NCBI GenBank assembly: GCA_018907035.1
Contig: JACCIC010000177.1
Location: 775,001 to 839,000, forward strand
From: Sycobia sp. Sy_11
Taxonomy: Eukaryota > Arthropoda > Insecta > Hymenoptera > Epichrysomallidae
Direction: 5' to 3'
Length of the DNA stretch: 64,000 bases
Shown: piece after piece, positions 43,440 through 53,980 of the stretch
How positions within the stretch are numbered: the stretch's first letter is position 1
Layout of the letters: each line of letters opens with the position of its first letter
Notes under the pieces: generated by a model
Databases searched by the model: none
Told to the model about the DNA's origin: nothing
What the model saw: only the letters and a program-made list of their open reading frames with translations
Program-made: the position numbers and the translations under genes

Positions 43440-44840
43440 TTTAGTTAATGTCAATTCTAACTCTCGCTCAACCAGCCAGCATTTTTAATTGAGTCATTAT
43501 TTATTATTAAATAATAAATCAAATTTTTTAAATAAAAAATCAATAATGAGGATTTAATTTTATTGTAGAGCTAGGTTTATTTCATATGTTCATTTAAATT
43601 GAATCCTTCTTTTAGTTAACAAAATATTTATTAATAAAGAAAATATAATTATAACAAAATCAGAAAAATATAAAAATACAAAAATTAAATTATAAGAAAT
43701 AACAACTTTAAATCATTCAATATTGCGCCGCTCCGCCTTGCCCCTTTGCTTTCGATATAACTATAGTCCGCTCGCAACGGTCCGCTGTAATAAAATCTAT
43801 TTGAATTAAATTATAAATTTATTATTACATCTAATATAAATTATATTTTAAATATTTAGCCCCGCATAACTTTCCAAGAATATTTAAATTAATTGTTAAA
43901 TCTAAATTTATTAGATTTTCGCGTCTCGTTTTCGAATTTCGCGCTGAGTGGGCGAGAACGCACCGTCCGCGATCGCGCCGATGACAGATTCTCCTTCGAC
44001 TAACCGGTTTCGAGGCTATCGACACACTGAATTTTATATCTAGTGCGTCGTTACGTATGTTTTAAAAGAGAGAGAGATCGGCCCCCACTCCGTGACAGTT
44101 ATCCTCTCACCGTTCCGCATCACGAAGCTCGCAGTGCTCGCCCCTTACCGCGCCGTGCTCGCCGCATAGTCTATTGCCCGCGGAGCTCACATCGGTCCGT
44201 AGAGAGAAAACGTTTGTTCAAGCGTCTTCCGGCGCGCTCGGTTTTTCTTTCTCTCTCTAATCTTTTTGCTTTGCCGCGCGATTCTTCTCGCGCGGTCGAT
44301 GACTTTATAGGAATGATAAATTGTATTATAATACAATATATAATTCCATTAATTTACAGAATTTATTATTATATATTATATAAGAATTATTATTATTTAT
44401 ATTTCACAATTTATTATTATTTATTAATTAATAAATATGTGCGAGTTTATGGCTCATAACATCAGTTTACCATCGAGATATCACACATTTACCATAAGCT
44501 ACTTTCAACATTTCGTTTGTTCCCATTTATAATTTATTAAAATCATTCATAATACATGTTTCCAAACTTTTCCTCTGCACTTCTTATAGGCTCAGCAAGG
44601 TGTAATTTAATATAAGCTATTCAAGCCACATGAGCATATCACGGGGTATCACTATGGACTTAAATTCATTTAAGAAACACTTTGTTGGATGAGGATCAGT
44701 AGCAGATTCAAGAAGAACTTGCCGTATCATTGGACATCCCAAAATAAGGTGTTTCTCTGTGCCTAAAAGCATCGGAATTCTTTCAAAATGTTGGAAACTG
44801 GTTGCCGTACGAATTGAACCGCGATTTTGCATGTCCGAAA
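43440..44840. other. No gene recognised; GC-rich island in AT-rich sequence
   Basis: 43.44-43.9 kb is AT-rich. 43.92-44.31 kb is GC-rich (CGCGCCG and CTCGCCGC runs, TTTCTCTCTC) with no coding similarity and could be LTR sequence. 44.31-44.6 kb is again AT-rich. The 138-codon plus frame here is Arg-rich low-complexity. Confidence 0.4.
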
Positions 44841-44844
44841 TGTG

Positions 44845-45460
44845 GTTGCAGCCGTATAAAAATAAATCATTTTTTCATCGTATTGTCATTAGTGATCTAA
44901 AGTAGATTTACTATGATAACCCCAAAACCAGAAAACCGTATACAAAACCCGGCGGGACCGCCCCATCGACGCCGAAAAGAAATATTCACGTAAATAAGGT
45001 CATTTTTTGAATATGTTAGGATCAAAAGATATTGTATACAACGAATTGCTTCTGGGTACGTAAACCATCAAAGGACTATTGTATGAAACCCAATTTATTT
45101 GTTTCAAGCGTGCCTTACAGGATAAACGACCAAGATTTGAGACCAGGCATTAGTCCGACATTTCTCATCATGATAACGGTCGGCCACATGATAGGGCTTC
45201 GATCAAAATCTATTTGGAGAATAATGGATGGGAAATTTTGTCTCACCTGACTTGCAGTCCAGACTCAGCCACCTCTGACTGTCACTTGTTTCGATCAATG
45301 CAGAACATACAGGAATATGCTTGAGTTCAGTAGAGAGAATCAAAAATAATTTTTCAGAAATGGACTCAAACCTGGAGGCATAGGTGCATCTACAGGTGAT
45401 CATCAAAGAACCAATCGATGCAATTCAGTTGTCGTTTGCGTTCAGCCATTTTATCTTTTG
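44845..45460 (+). pseudogene. mariner transposase, catalytic-domain fragment
   Basis: KSFFHRIVISDLK then IYYDNPKTRKPYTKPG (first catalytic Asp region, where intact copies read GDEKW), PSTPKRNIHVNK, KDIVYNELL, HDNGRPH (second Asp), then ENNGWEILSHLTCSPDSATS and DCHLFRSMQN (YSPDLAPSDYHLF in intact copies; third Asp present). This is the D,D34D catalytic half of a mariner, with several shifts. The N-terminal DNA-binding half is missing. Confidence 0.75.
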
Positions 45461-45479
45461 CAAACATAACATATTGGCT

Positions 45480-46031
45480 ATTTTTATTTTTTATTTATTA
45501 TTTTCTTTTAGTTTTATTGTTTTTATTTATAATAAATTAATTTTTTGTTAATTTTGGCCTTAGTTGTTTTTATCATATAATACTGAGTAGGAAAATTCAT
45601 AAGCTGAAAATATTACGGGAAAAAAGAAGATCTATAAAACAGATCAACGATTACAAAATGTTATACACCAAACAATAACACGAACGCGCTCAGCAATAAG
45701 ATTCACACAACATCTCGCTCAAGGAAAGAGTTTAGTCGACCTCTATGTCGACGGTGACTGATCTTGCTATATTACAAGCGATTTACATACGCGAAGCTAG
45801 ATACCTGGTTGACGCAACAAATGGCTCCGACGTCTCGGATACGGGTGCAGCCCTCGCTTCGTGTGCGTCGAGACAATTCCCTGACTTGCGGAATGTGGTG
45901 GTGGCGGCTGCTCAGATCGCGTACTCGCTCTAACATGTCTGGTCCGCTATCACTTCGCGTAAATAGCATATACGCTACTCTCACAATAGTACATACACGC
46001 CTGCGCCTATAAAAAATAACTTCACAAATCG

Positions 46032-46073
<42 letters not shown>

Positions 46074-46720
46074 CACACACATACACACACAATCCAATAA
46101 GAAACATTTTATTTAGCACACCACGCATGCGAAGTATCAAACGCAAGAGAAATAAAACAAAATACCGAGGAAAAATACAGGAGCACGATATTCCTTTTGA
46201 CGCCGCTACAAGAGAGAGAGCACTGGGAGAACCATGATCGTTCACTGTCTAAACGTTAATAATAAACTCTCGCAAATCTCACCGTGAATATCTAATAATC
46301 AGTCTTCGAGAAGGCCAGTCGATTTCCCCCTCCCACGGCGGGTCAATCTTGTTTGACGCATCAACAAGGCCGATTGTGCTACAGCTCACATTTTCCTATC
46401 TGAATGGGATATTACTCATCCCGACCGTAACCGACCATACCCGACCATTTTCGATTTGGGATTGTCGCTCATTAGAACCTAAGCATCTGCAACTTCGAAC
46501 ATTTCCTCGATTATCTCGTAATAAATAATGTAAACAATAGCTGCTGCTCCGAAAAGACGTACTGATCACGCCGTATTGAAATACTTTTTCTAGAGACGTA
46601 GCTGCCGTTTATGAATAGCAGTTTCAATAGCTTATTTTTATTTCTTTTTGTATTATTTAATATATATTTTTAATTTCTATTACGAGCGTATAGTGCGCGA
46701 ACATTGGTAGTAATTTTTTT
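45480..46720. other. No gene; (CA)n tract at 46034-46071
   Basis: 45.65-46.0 kb has LTR-like mixed composition. A (CA)n microsatellite covers 46034-46071. CCCGACCGTAACCGACCATA near 46.43 kb repeats CCGACC three times. No coding similarity. Confidence 0.45.
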
Positions 46721-46721
46721 C

Positions 46722-46778
46722 AGATTGTACGGGGTTGATTATAAACAAGGACAGCGTGACTGTCGTCATAATTACATA
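46722..46778 (+). repeat. Short PLE-1 3'-end remnant
   Basis: TCAGATTGTACGGGGTTGAT, AAACAAGGACAGCGTGACTG, then TCGTCATAATTA match the PLE-1 right arm (about 10158-10212). The orientation is that of the plus-strand copy. Confidence 0.65.
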
Positions 46779-47024
46779 CTTGTATATAGACTCTAACACC
46801 GATAAGAACAATTGTGAATTTACATTATCAACAAAAATTTGGCACATATCTGACAGATATCATCATCACTATCTTCTCAGATATTACTATAAATAAAAAA
46901 ACCGTCAATCGGCGTCAAACTTCCGCTGATTGGAGACGGATGCATAAGAAACTGCTGCAGATGGCAGATACCATGCTACAGGCTTCAAAAATTGCGGAAA
47001 TGATTGAAGCAATGGAAAGAAAAG

Positions 47025-47320
47025 GTACTGATGAAAATTTTAATATTGACAATGTCCAAGTTGATAAGCAAATAACGATCACATAAACATAACAAATGAA
47101 GTATTAAGAATAAAACTTTAAGTCAAAATTATATTCTAAAATTATAAAAATGAAATTATGTCTGAAAATATTTTGATAAGAAATCGCGTGTCTTCTTTTT
47201 CTTAACAGTGTGCTTGATATTATAATGTATAAGAAGTATCTCAAAGAAAGTACGTGTTTTAAAATTTATTCTCAATGTCTAATATATTCACATTATCTCA
47301 ATTAATTTTATTTTTCGTAC
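47025..47320 (-). repeat. PLE-2 remnant
   Basis: GAAAATTTTAATATTGACAA, then GATAAGCAAATAACGATCAC and ATAAACATAACAAAT match 15810-15870 of PLE-2. TTCACATTATCTCAATTAA (about 47290) matches 16060-16080. Only the 3' region remains. The 90-codon plus frame reading through it is a shadow. Confidence 0.7.
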
Positions 47321-47374
47321 TTTATGAGAAGGACATGAAAATTTCTGCAAAAAGGATCCGTCTTGTACTTAGCG

Positions 47375-47600
47375 CACCAAAACCAGCTTAGCGCAAACAA
47401 CCACGCGGGGGGGTTTGGAGGGGGGATCCCATAAGGGACCCCAACGCCAAAAATTCCTGGAATTTCGGGTAATTCCAGGAATTTACCAAAATTCTAGGAA
47501 TTTTCAGGAAATTCTCGGAATTTCATATTTCCTAGAATTTTTTCTTTTAATTGAAAATTTATAAAATTTCTTTTAATTTCAAATTTCTTTTTAATTGTAA
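47375..47600. repeat. Candidate left terminal region of the Polinton
   Basis: After a G-run (ACGCGGGGGGGTTTGGAGGG) and GATCCCATAAGGGACCC come at least six degenerate GGAATTT/AAATTCC units, direct and inverted (47455-47550). Tandem subrepeats inside terminal inverted repeats are common in Polintons. The partner repeat is outside the window, so this stays a candidate. Confidence 0.4.
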
Positions 47601-47697
47601 TTTTTTTTTTGTTAAAGTAGAAATAAAAAATACTGTTTTAAGATTAAACTTTTTTTATTAATATAATTTTTGAAAATTACATTTATATCATTTTTTT

Positions 47698-48414
47698 TTA
47701 ACCAGTTTCATCTCGTCCATACTTCCCACTGAAATAATCTTCTATCCATGTACGCATAATTAACACGTTACGAATCGCACACATTAGTAATGGCCTTGTG
47801 CTTAATGTGTGATTATCACAGAGTACGTGTTCACCTTTATTTTGTAGTGACTGCAGTGATGGATAATCGAGCTGCTCCATATCGACAATATTTCTGAAAT
47901 AGAGAAAAAAAGTATGAAAAAGTATGAAAAAGTATGGAAATACTATGGAAAATTATACTTTTAAATATATGTATATGAAAAGAAAAAAGATGATTAAAGT
48001 ATGAAACTTTCATCATACTTACATATTTGGCAGAATGTTTGTCAACCATTCCTTCTTCTCTCGCCCCTTCACATATAATTTTTTTACTCCTGCACAGCAT
48101 ATCTCCAATGTTTTTTTGACTCTATGGTAAGGTCTGTCACCAGATTCCCATTCAATTCCATGGTAATCACGCTGCAGCCAGTGAACCGTTTTTTTTTCGT
48201 TCCATGTCAAGTCACTCCATGGAAATGGTGGCTTAAACAGATACACTATAGGTAGTGCACCTCTTTCCATACCTAACAAACTAAATTCTTTCAAAATGAA
48301 AGTTTGCGGGCCTCTTGTCTGGAAACCCTGCATGTCACAGAAGAACACTTTATTTTCTGGACATTGAAGAATATTTTTTCTAAACATTTCTTCATATTCA
48401 TGCACTCTAGCCAT
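47698..48414 (-). CDS. Polinton-associated conserved protein, two exons, intact
   Basis: Exon 1 runs 48414-48023 (392 nt), a canonical intron 48022-47894 (GTAAGT...TTTCAG, 129 nt) follows, then exon 2 47893-47698 (196 nt). The exons sum to 588 nt, exactly 195 codons plus stop, with no internal stop. Visible blocks: KVFFCDMQGFQTRG, TFILKEFSLLGM, IVYLFKPPFPWSDLTWNEKK, WLQRDYHGIEWESGDRPYHR, KLYVKGREKKEWL and a Cys/His segment (EHVLCDNHTL). The D-x-QGF, W-x-HG and YVKG-EKxxWL pattern recurs in metazoan transposon-linked proteins of unknown role; a nuclease-like fold is only a guess. It is divergent from polB. Confidence 0.65.
47894..48022 (-). other. Spliceosomal intron in the 195-codon gene
   Basis: Minus-strand donor GTAAGT at 48022 and acceptor TTTCAG ending at 47894, preceded by a pyrimidine-rich tract. 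Removing 129 nt joins two frames exactly. Confidence 0.75.
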
Positions 48415-48499
48415 TTTTCAGATTAGTATATGCTGATTTTATAAGCTGAAGTGATGATTATGAATGTAAGTTCTGTGCTTATGCATTCATTTTTATAAA

Positions 48500-48975
48500 A
48501 GTTCTCCCCTTCTCTTGAAAATGACGACTCTCCTACAATTGGCTGATTCAAGAAAAATAAATAAAGATTTGATTGGACAACGATTGAATTTGTTTGGTTG
48601 GCTACGAGTCTATTCATCCCCTCCATTTTTAGAGAAAGTCACTTACGATTGGGTGTGGGAGGAAAAAAGCATTTATATGATTGAAAAGGGCGTAACCGTA
48701 GATATTCAGATGATACTCAGACAATGCTCGTCTCCTCCCTCCTATAGGAAATGACGTTTATGATTGGTCGTTCAAGGAGAAAGGAGATGAAATATTAAAA
48801 GCATGATATTTTGATTGGTTATACTCAGACAATAGATACTCTTTCTAACACACTACTGAATGGTTTCTATTGCAGGATTGATATTCTCCTTCCACTTCTG
48901 TTTCCCCTTCTCCTTATTTTTCGTTTTCCTTAAAAAGCGAGACAATTTCTGGAAGGAACACAGTTTCTTCACCAC
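48500..48975. promoter_or_regulatory. Polinton divergent regulatory region with polB core promoter
   Basis: Between the divergent 195-codon gene and polB lie five ATTGG (inverted CCAAT) boxes in about 300 bp and a 13-bp direct repeat ATACTCAGACAAT (48713-48725 and 48831-48843). For polB, TTAAAAAG at 48930-48937 and the initiator CAGTTT at 48961-48966 are about 30 bp apart, the arthropod TATA-Inr spacing. Confidence 0.45.
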
Positions 48976-49145
48976 AGTCAAATAAGTTCAGTTTTCATAT
49001 TTCTTATTTTTCCATTGTCAACTATACAAGTGTGTAGTATTCAAAACAGTGTTTTTTGTAATACTTTTATGAGACATTAAAGAAGTAATATTAATTATTT
49101 AACTCAATATATTTTATTAGTTAATGTAAAAAAACATAATATAAG

Positions 49146-49693
49146 ATGCCTTTTCTTTCGTCTGTTGAGTTTAAAGTGAAACAACTTCGTGATATTTATG
49201 AACGTGTCAGTGAATTGAACATAATCGAACTCGAGAATTACTTATCAATAACTGAACAGGATATAATAAAGCTGAGGGAATTTGGCAAAAAACAAGGTCT
49301 CTCTCGAGCAGAAAATCAAAAATGTTTAACATGTCTGACTCGATCTTTCATGTTTACAAGCAAGATTTCGTTATCATCTTGATAGTGAAGTATCAGTGGG
49401 CGGTAGTCTAATCTCTAACGTATCAGCTAAAGTAGAGTGGCGAGATATACAATCTGCTTTTAAAAATCGAATAAGAGCAGGCGTTATTGTTAATTTAGAA
49501 CATGTGGACATTCTAAGTTTCTTGGTTGACGCACAGAAGTTTTTTGAAGATAAAGTTAGAGCTTGCTTACAAGAATATACATCAATAAAAGTAAATTCTG
49601 ATTTTATATCAGAGTTTTCCATGCAGAAAAATGGAGAGGAAACAACAGACATTCAATATTTCATATCTGTGAGTGCTACAATATACATGTCTA
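49146..49693 (+). pseudogene. Polinton DNA polymerase B, N-terminal segment
   Basis: From ATG 49146: MPFLSSVEFKVKQLRDIYER, DIIKLREFGKKQGLSRAENQ, then KCLTCLTRSF. One shift near 49345 leads to FHVYKQDFVIIL and a second near 49383 to SVGGSLISNVSAKVEWRDIQ, VNLEHVDILSFLVDAQKFFE and EYTSIKVNSDFISEFSMQKN. This is the N-terminal extension before the exonuclease domain. It breaks off at ATIYMS, where the PLE-1 pair is inserted, and resumes in the same phase at 53981. Confidence 0.75.
49680..49693. repeat. Target-site duplication of the PLE-1 pair, left copy
   Basis: AATATACATGTCTA at 49680-49693 is repeated exactly at 53980-53993 and lies within the polB reading frame on both sides. Confidence 0.85.
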
Positions 49694-50013
49694 AAACAAT
49701 TGAATTGTACTTTTGTATACAAATTAATAAATATTTTTTTATAGGTCTTACAGTCCAATCAATTCAATCCAAAAATAAAATAAAAATAAAAATAAAAAAA
49801 AATAAATAAAAAATAATATAAAATAAAAATAAAATAAAAATTAAAAATAAAAATTAAATTAAAAATTAAATTAAAATTATAATGACAGTCAGACTGTCCT
49901 TGTTTACATTCACCCCCGTAGACTAATCTGAAAATAAAATATTAGCTGAAAAAATTCTTTGTTAGTAAAGTGCAGTCTGACTGTCCCCAACACCCTTACC
50001 TAATTGAAGACTT

Positions 50014-50053
50014 GTGCAACGTTTCGAGCTCGCTACGGCTCCTCATCAGGGAC
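50014..50053 (-). ncRNA. Hammerhead-like motif, left arm of insertion 2
   Basis: Same core as in PLE-1 insertion 1 (CTGATGAG, GAGC/GCTC stem II, GAAACGTT), but the closing strand of stem I is GCAC instead of GGAC, which breaks one pair with GTCC. The right arm has the identical change. Confidence 0.55.
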
Positions 50054-50149
50054 TTATCTAAACCTTATATTCTAATCTATATATACCCATCCCCACCACC
50101 AAATTTAGTAAATTAAATATAAATTCCCCCTCTACACAAATTGTCCAAA

Positions 50150-52510
50150 ACCAATCAATTTAATAAGGAATGATAAACACTGTCCAATCTACCAGACTCT
50201 AACATTAAATTCACATTATTTCGATTCCTGCAAATGTGAATACTTTCAAGACTCTCACGTTTATACTTATTATTATTACCATGTTCCAAAATATCCACAT
50301 TCACAAAATCAAAAGAATGTAAAAACTTTAAACAATGCTCTTATAAACCAGAAGTAATATGTGAGCTACGTAAACTATATTTATGCTCATAAATTCTCTT
50401 TTTTAAATATCTACCGGTTTTTCCAATATAGTATTTATCACAATCCATGCAATTAATCTTGTAAACAACTCCTGATTTTAAGCATAAATCATCCTTCTCT
50501 TTGCAATTATTAAACAATGTACTCAAATTATTGCTATTTTTAAAGAAAATTTGAATGTTATATTTCCGAAAATTTCTTTTTATTCTTTCAGATAATCCTC
50601 GAACATATGGTAAGACAATAATTTTGCCTCCGTTAACATCAATTCCTGCACTATGTCTATTTTCGGTATTATAAATGTCAAACAATCTCTCAGCAATTAA
50701 TCTATTAATAAATTGAATTGGATAGCCATTCTTAATGAAAGTCTCTCTTACTATCTGTAAATTATTTTGTCTAAAATCTTTATGTGACAATTTAATTGCT
50801 CTGTCAATGACACCTTTCAATGCTCCAATTTTGTTTCCGAATTGGTGGTGTGAATTAAAATCCAAAAACCTACCTGAGCAAGTAGGCTTTCTGTACCAAT
50901 TAAGTTATACCTTATTATTACTACATCTAATTACATTAATGTCCAGAAAACTTAACTGACTATTAACTTCAACCTCCCTTGTAAATTTAATTCTGTCATG
51001 TACAGAATTGAAAACATCCACCATTTCATCCACAAAAACTTCCGGAACAATTGTAAAGATATCATCAACATATCTCTTAAATATCATTGGTTCAAAAAGT
51101 AATTTTGACAAGGCTATACTTTCCAACTTTTCCATAACTAAATTAGCTATAACCGGTGACAAAGGCGACCCCATTGGACATCCGTATTTTTGTTCATAAA
51201 ATTTATTATCAAATGAAAAAATTGTGTTATTAAAAACCAAATTAATTTCTTTAATAAATTCATTCATTGTCAATTTTGTATGCAAATTAATTTCATTCCA
51301 CTTTTCCTGTATAATATCATTTAACAACTCTAAAGGTACATTTGTAAACAAAGATACTACATCCAATGAAATCATCTTGTAGTTTTTCGGAATAACAATA
51401 TCTTTTATTTCATTGTAAAAACACCAACTATCCTTAATGTAAGCACTAGTTCTTCCAACTATCTTACCCAATATATTAGACAAAAATCTAGAATTATTAT
51501 AAGTTGGGAAACCTATGGAAAATATTATTATTCTAAATGTCAGATTTTCTTCATGAATTCAGTTCCATTTTCACATTTTAAATACTTATATGTATTATCA
51601 TTTATATATTCATTTCTTTTCCAATTATTTAATAACTCTTTCAAATTATGTTGCAGCTTAATGATATGTGGATTACCAATCTTCAAATAAGTACTATCAT
51701 CATTTAATATATTATTTATATAATTTATGTAATCAATTTTATTGGAAGCTATAGTTACATTACCTTTGTCGACCTTTTGGAAGATTATATTAGGGTTATT
51801 TTTCAAAAAATTCTTCGCGGTAATTAAATCATGTATAAAATTACTATTTAAAAAATTATGAAATTTATTTTCTCTTTTAAAATTACTAATGACATTAACT
51901 AAAGATGCCCTACATTCCTTTTTTACTTCATCATTTAAACCAAAAAGATTACTTTCAACCTCCGCGATGATTTCTTTGATCGGGAGATTATTTTTACAAT
52001 ATAATGTTCCATGTTTGGCACCTTTAGATATGATGTTTATTACTTCATGTGGTATCTCCTTGTCAGTTAGATTCTTAAACCAATTCTTATTGTTTGCATT
52101 GTTAATTTGATAGCTTTGAAATAGTTTTTTATTTCTTAAATATTCAAATTTCCTTTTTCATGTTTGTCTATTAATATATTTTGTGTTAATAAAATGTTTG
52201 CTTTGACCAAGAAAAAATTCATGTAATTCATTTCTTTCTATATTTTGATATAAATAATGTTTAATCTTTAATAAATATCTATTTAACGAATGAATCTGAA
52301 TATGTAAATCTCTAATTTCTAAATTAAGTAATTTATTTTTGAAAAAGAAAATATTCTTCTTTAGATCATAACAAACATTATTACTATAAACCTGCAAAAA
52401 ATATTCATCATGAAATCTATTATTAATGTGTACCGGAAATATATTTGATTTCTTACATCTAATAAGGAATGTAAGTTTTTCTTTAAGAATTACAACTTTT
52501 AAATACATTT
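50150..52510 (-). pseudogene. PLE-1 RT / GIY-YIG endonuclease, long copy
   Basis: Leftward from 52508: a basic N-terminus (MYLKVVILKEKLTFLIRCKK, VHINNRFHDEYFLQVYSNNV) absent from insertion 1, then LYCKNNLPIKEIIAEVESNL (about 51995), the RT fingers, SLDVVSLFTNVPLELLNDII (serine codon intact), CPMGSPLSPVIANL, RYVDDIFTIVPEVF, the linker DFNSHHQFGNKIGALKGVID, and the endonuclease CMDCDKYYIGKTGRYLKKRI. Breaks: a shift near 51540 (loss of CYGLPKIHKE), a TAA after CSNNKV (50902-50904) and a TAA after SSHITSGL (50341). Otherwise the most complete Penelope coding region here. Confidence 0.87.
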
Positions 52511-52579
52511 TAATCCATTTTGAACAATAATCTTTAATAGTACTACCATATTTACAATAATGGTAAAAACAATATCATA

Positions 52580-53517
52580 AACCAATGATATTTAAGAGAT
52601 ATGTTGATGATATCTTTACAATTGTTCCGGAAGTTTTTGTGGATGAAATGGTGGATGTTTTCAATTCTGTACATGACAGAATTAAATTTACAAGGGAGGT
52701 TGAAGTTAATAGTCAGTTAAGTTTTCTGGACATTAATGTAATTAGATGTAGTAATAATAAGGTATAACTTAATTGGTACAGAAAGCCTACTTGCTCAGGT
52801 AGGTTTTTGGATTTTAATTCACACCACCAATTCGGAAACAAAATTGGAGCATTGAAAGGTGTCATTGACAGAGCAATTAAATTGTCACATAAAGATTTTA
52901 GACAAAATAATTTACAGATAGTAAGAGAGACTTTCATTAAGAATGGCTATCCAATTCAATTTATTAATAGATTAATTGCTGAGAGATTGTTTGACATTTA
53001 TAATACCGAAAATAGACATAGTGCAGGAATTGATGTTAACGGAGGCAAAATTATTGTCTTACCATATGTTCGAGGATTATCTGAAAGAATAAAAAGAAAT
53101 TTTCGGAAATATAACATTCAAATTTTCTTTAAAAATAGCAATAATTTGAGTACATTGTTTAATAATTGCAAAGAGAAGGATGATTTATGCTTAAAATCAG
53201 GAGTTGTTTACAAGATTAATTGCATGGATTGTGATAAATACTATATTGGAAAAACCGGTAGATATTTAAAAAAGAGAATTTATGAGCATAAATATAGTTT
53301 ACGTAGCTCACATATTACTTCTGGTTTATAAGAGCATTGTTTAAAGTTTTTACATTCTTTTGATTTTGTGAATGTGGATATTTTGGAACATGGTAATAAT
53401 AATAAGTATAAACGTGAGAGTCTTGAAAGTATTCACATTTGCAGGAATCGAAATAATGTGAATTTAATGTTAGAGTCTGGTAGATTGGACAGTGTTTATC
53501 ATTCCTTATTAAATTGA
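52580..53517 (+). pseudogene. PLE-1 RT / endonuclease, truncated mirror copy
   Basis: It begins mid-RT at PMIFKRYVDDIFTIVPEVFV and continues through DFNSHHQFGNKIGALKGVID to the GIY-YIG domain CDKYYIGKTGRYLKKRIYEH and ESGRLDSVYHSLLN. It carries the same TAA after CSNNKV (52765-52767) and after SSHITSGL (53329-53331) as the left copy. The first two-thirds of the RT is missing, so it could never have been active independently. Confidence 0.87.
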
Positions 53518-53618
53518 TTGGTTTTGGACAATTTGTGTAGAGGGGGAATTTATATTTAATTTACTAAATTTGGTGGTGGGGATGGGTATATATAGATTAG
53601 AATATAAGGTTTAGATAA

Positions 53619-53658
53619 GTCCCTGATGAGGAGCCGTAGCGAGCTCGAAACGTTGCAC
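53619..53658 (+). ncRNA. Hammerhead-like motif, right arm of insertion 2
   Basis: GTCC (53619), CTGATGAG (53623-53630), stem II GAGC/GCTC, GAAAC (53647-53651), GTT, GCAC. Mirror image of 50014-50053, including the GCAC change. Confidence 0.55.
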
Positions 53659-53980
53659 AAGTCTTCAATTAGGTAAGGGTGTTGGGGACAGTCAGACTGC
53701 ACTTTACTAACAAAGAATTTTTTCAGCTAATATTTTATTTTCAGATTAGTCTACGGGGGTGAATGTAAACAAGGACAGTCTGACTGTCATTATAATTTTA
53801 ATTTAATTTTTAATTTAATTTTTATTTTTAATTTTTATTTTATTTTTATTTTATTTTTATTTTTTTTTTTTTTATTTTTTTTTTTTTTATTTTTATTTTT
53901 TATTTTTTTTTTTATTTTTATTTTATTTTTGGATTGAATTGATTGGACTGTAAGACCAATAAGAAAATATTTATTAATTA

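Larger units (their letters stand above)
49694..53979. mobile_element. PLE-1 insertion 2: inverted pair inside Polinton polB
   Basis: The left copy is on the minus strand and nearly full length (49694-52579). The right copy is on the plus strand and 5'-truncated (52580-53979). They meet 5' to 5' with the 3' ends outward, and the arms (49694-51092 versus 52580-53979, about 1.4 kb) are almost identical. The outer ends match PLE-1 at 7.6-10.4 kb, including hammerhead motifs and AAAAT tracts. The 14-bp TSD flanks the pair as one unit. Confidence 0.9.

Noticed and set aside
44043..44459. 138-codon Arg-rich ORF
   Set aside because: Compositional effect of a GC-rich island; no domain or conserved pattern.
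45772..46245. 157-codon minus ORF with Cys/Val run
   Set aside because: It translates the (CA)n microsatellite.
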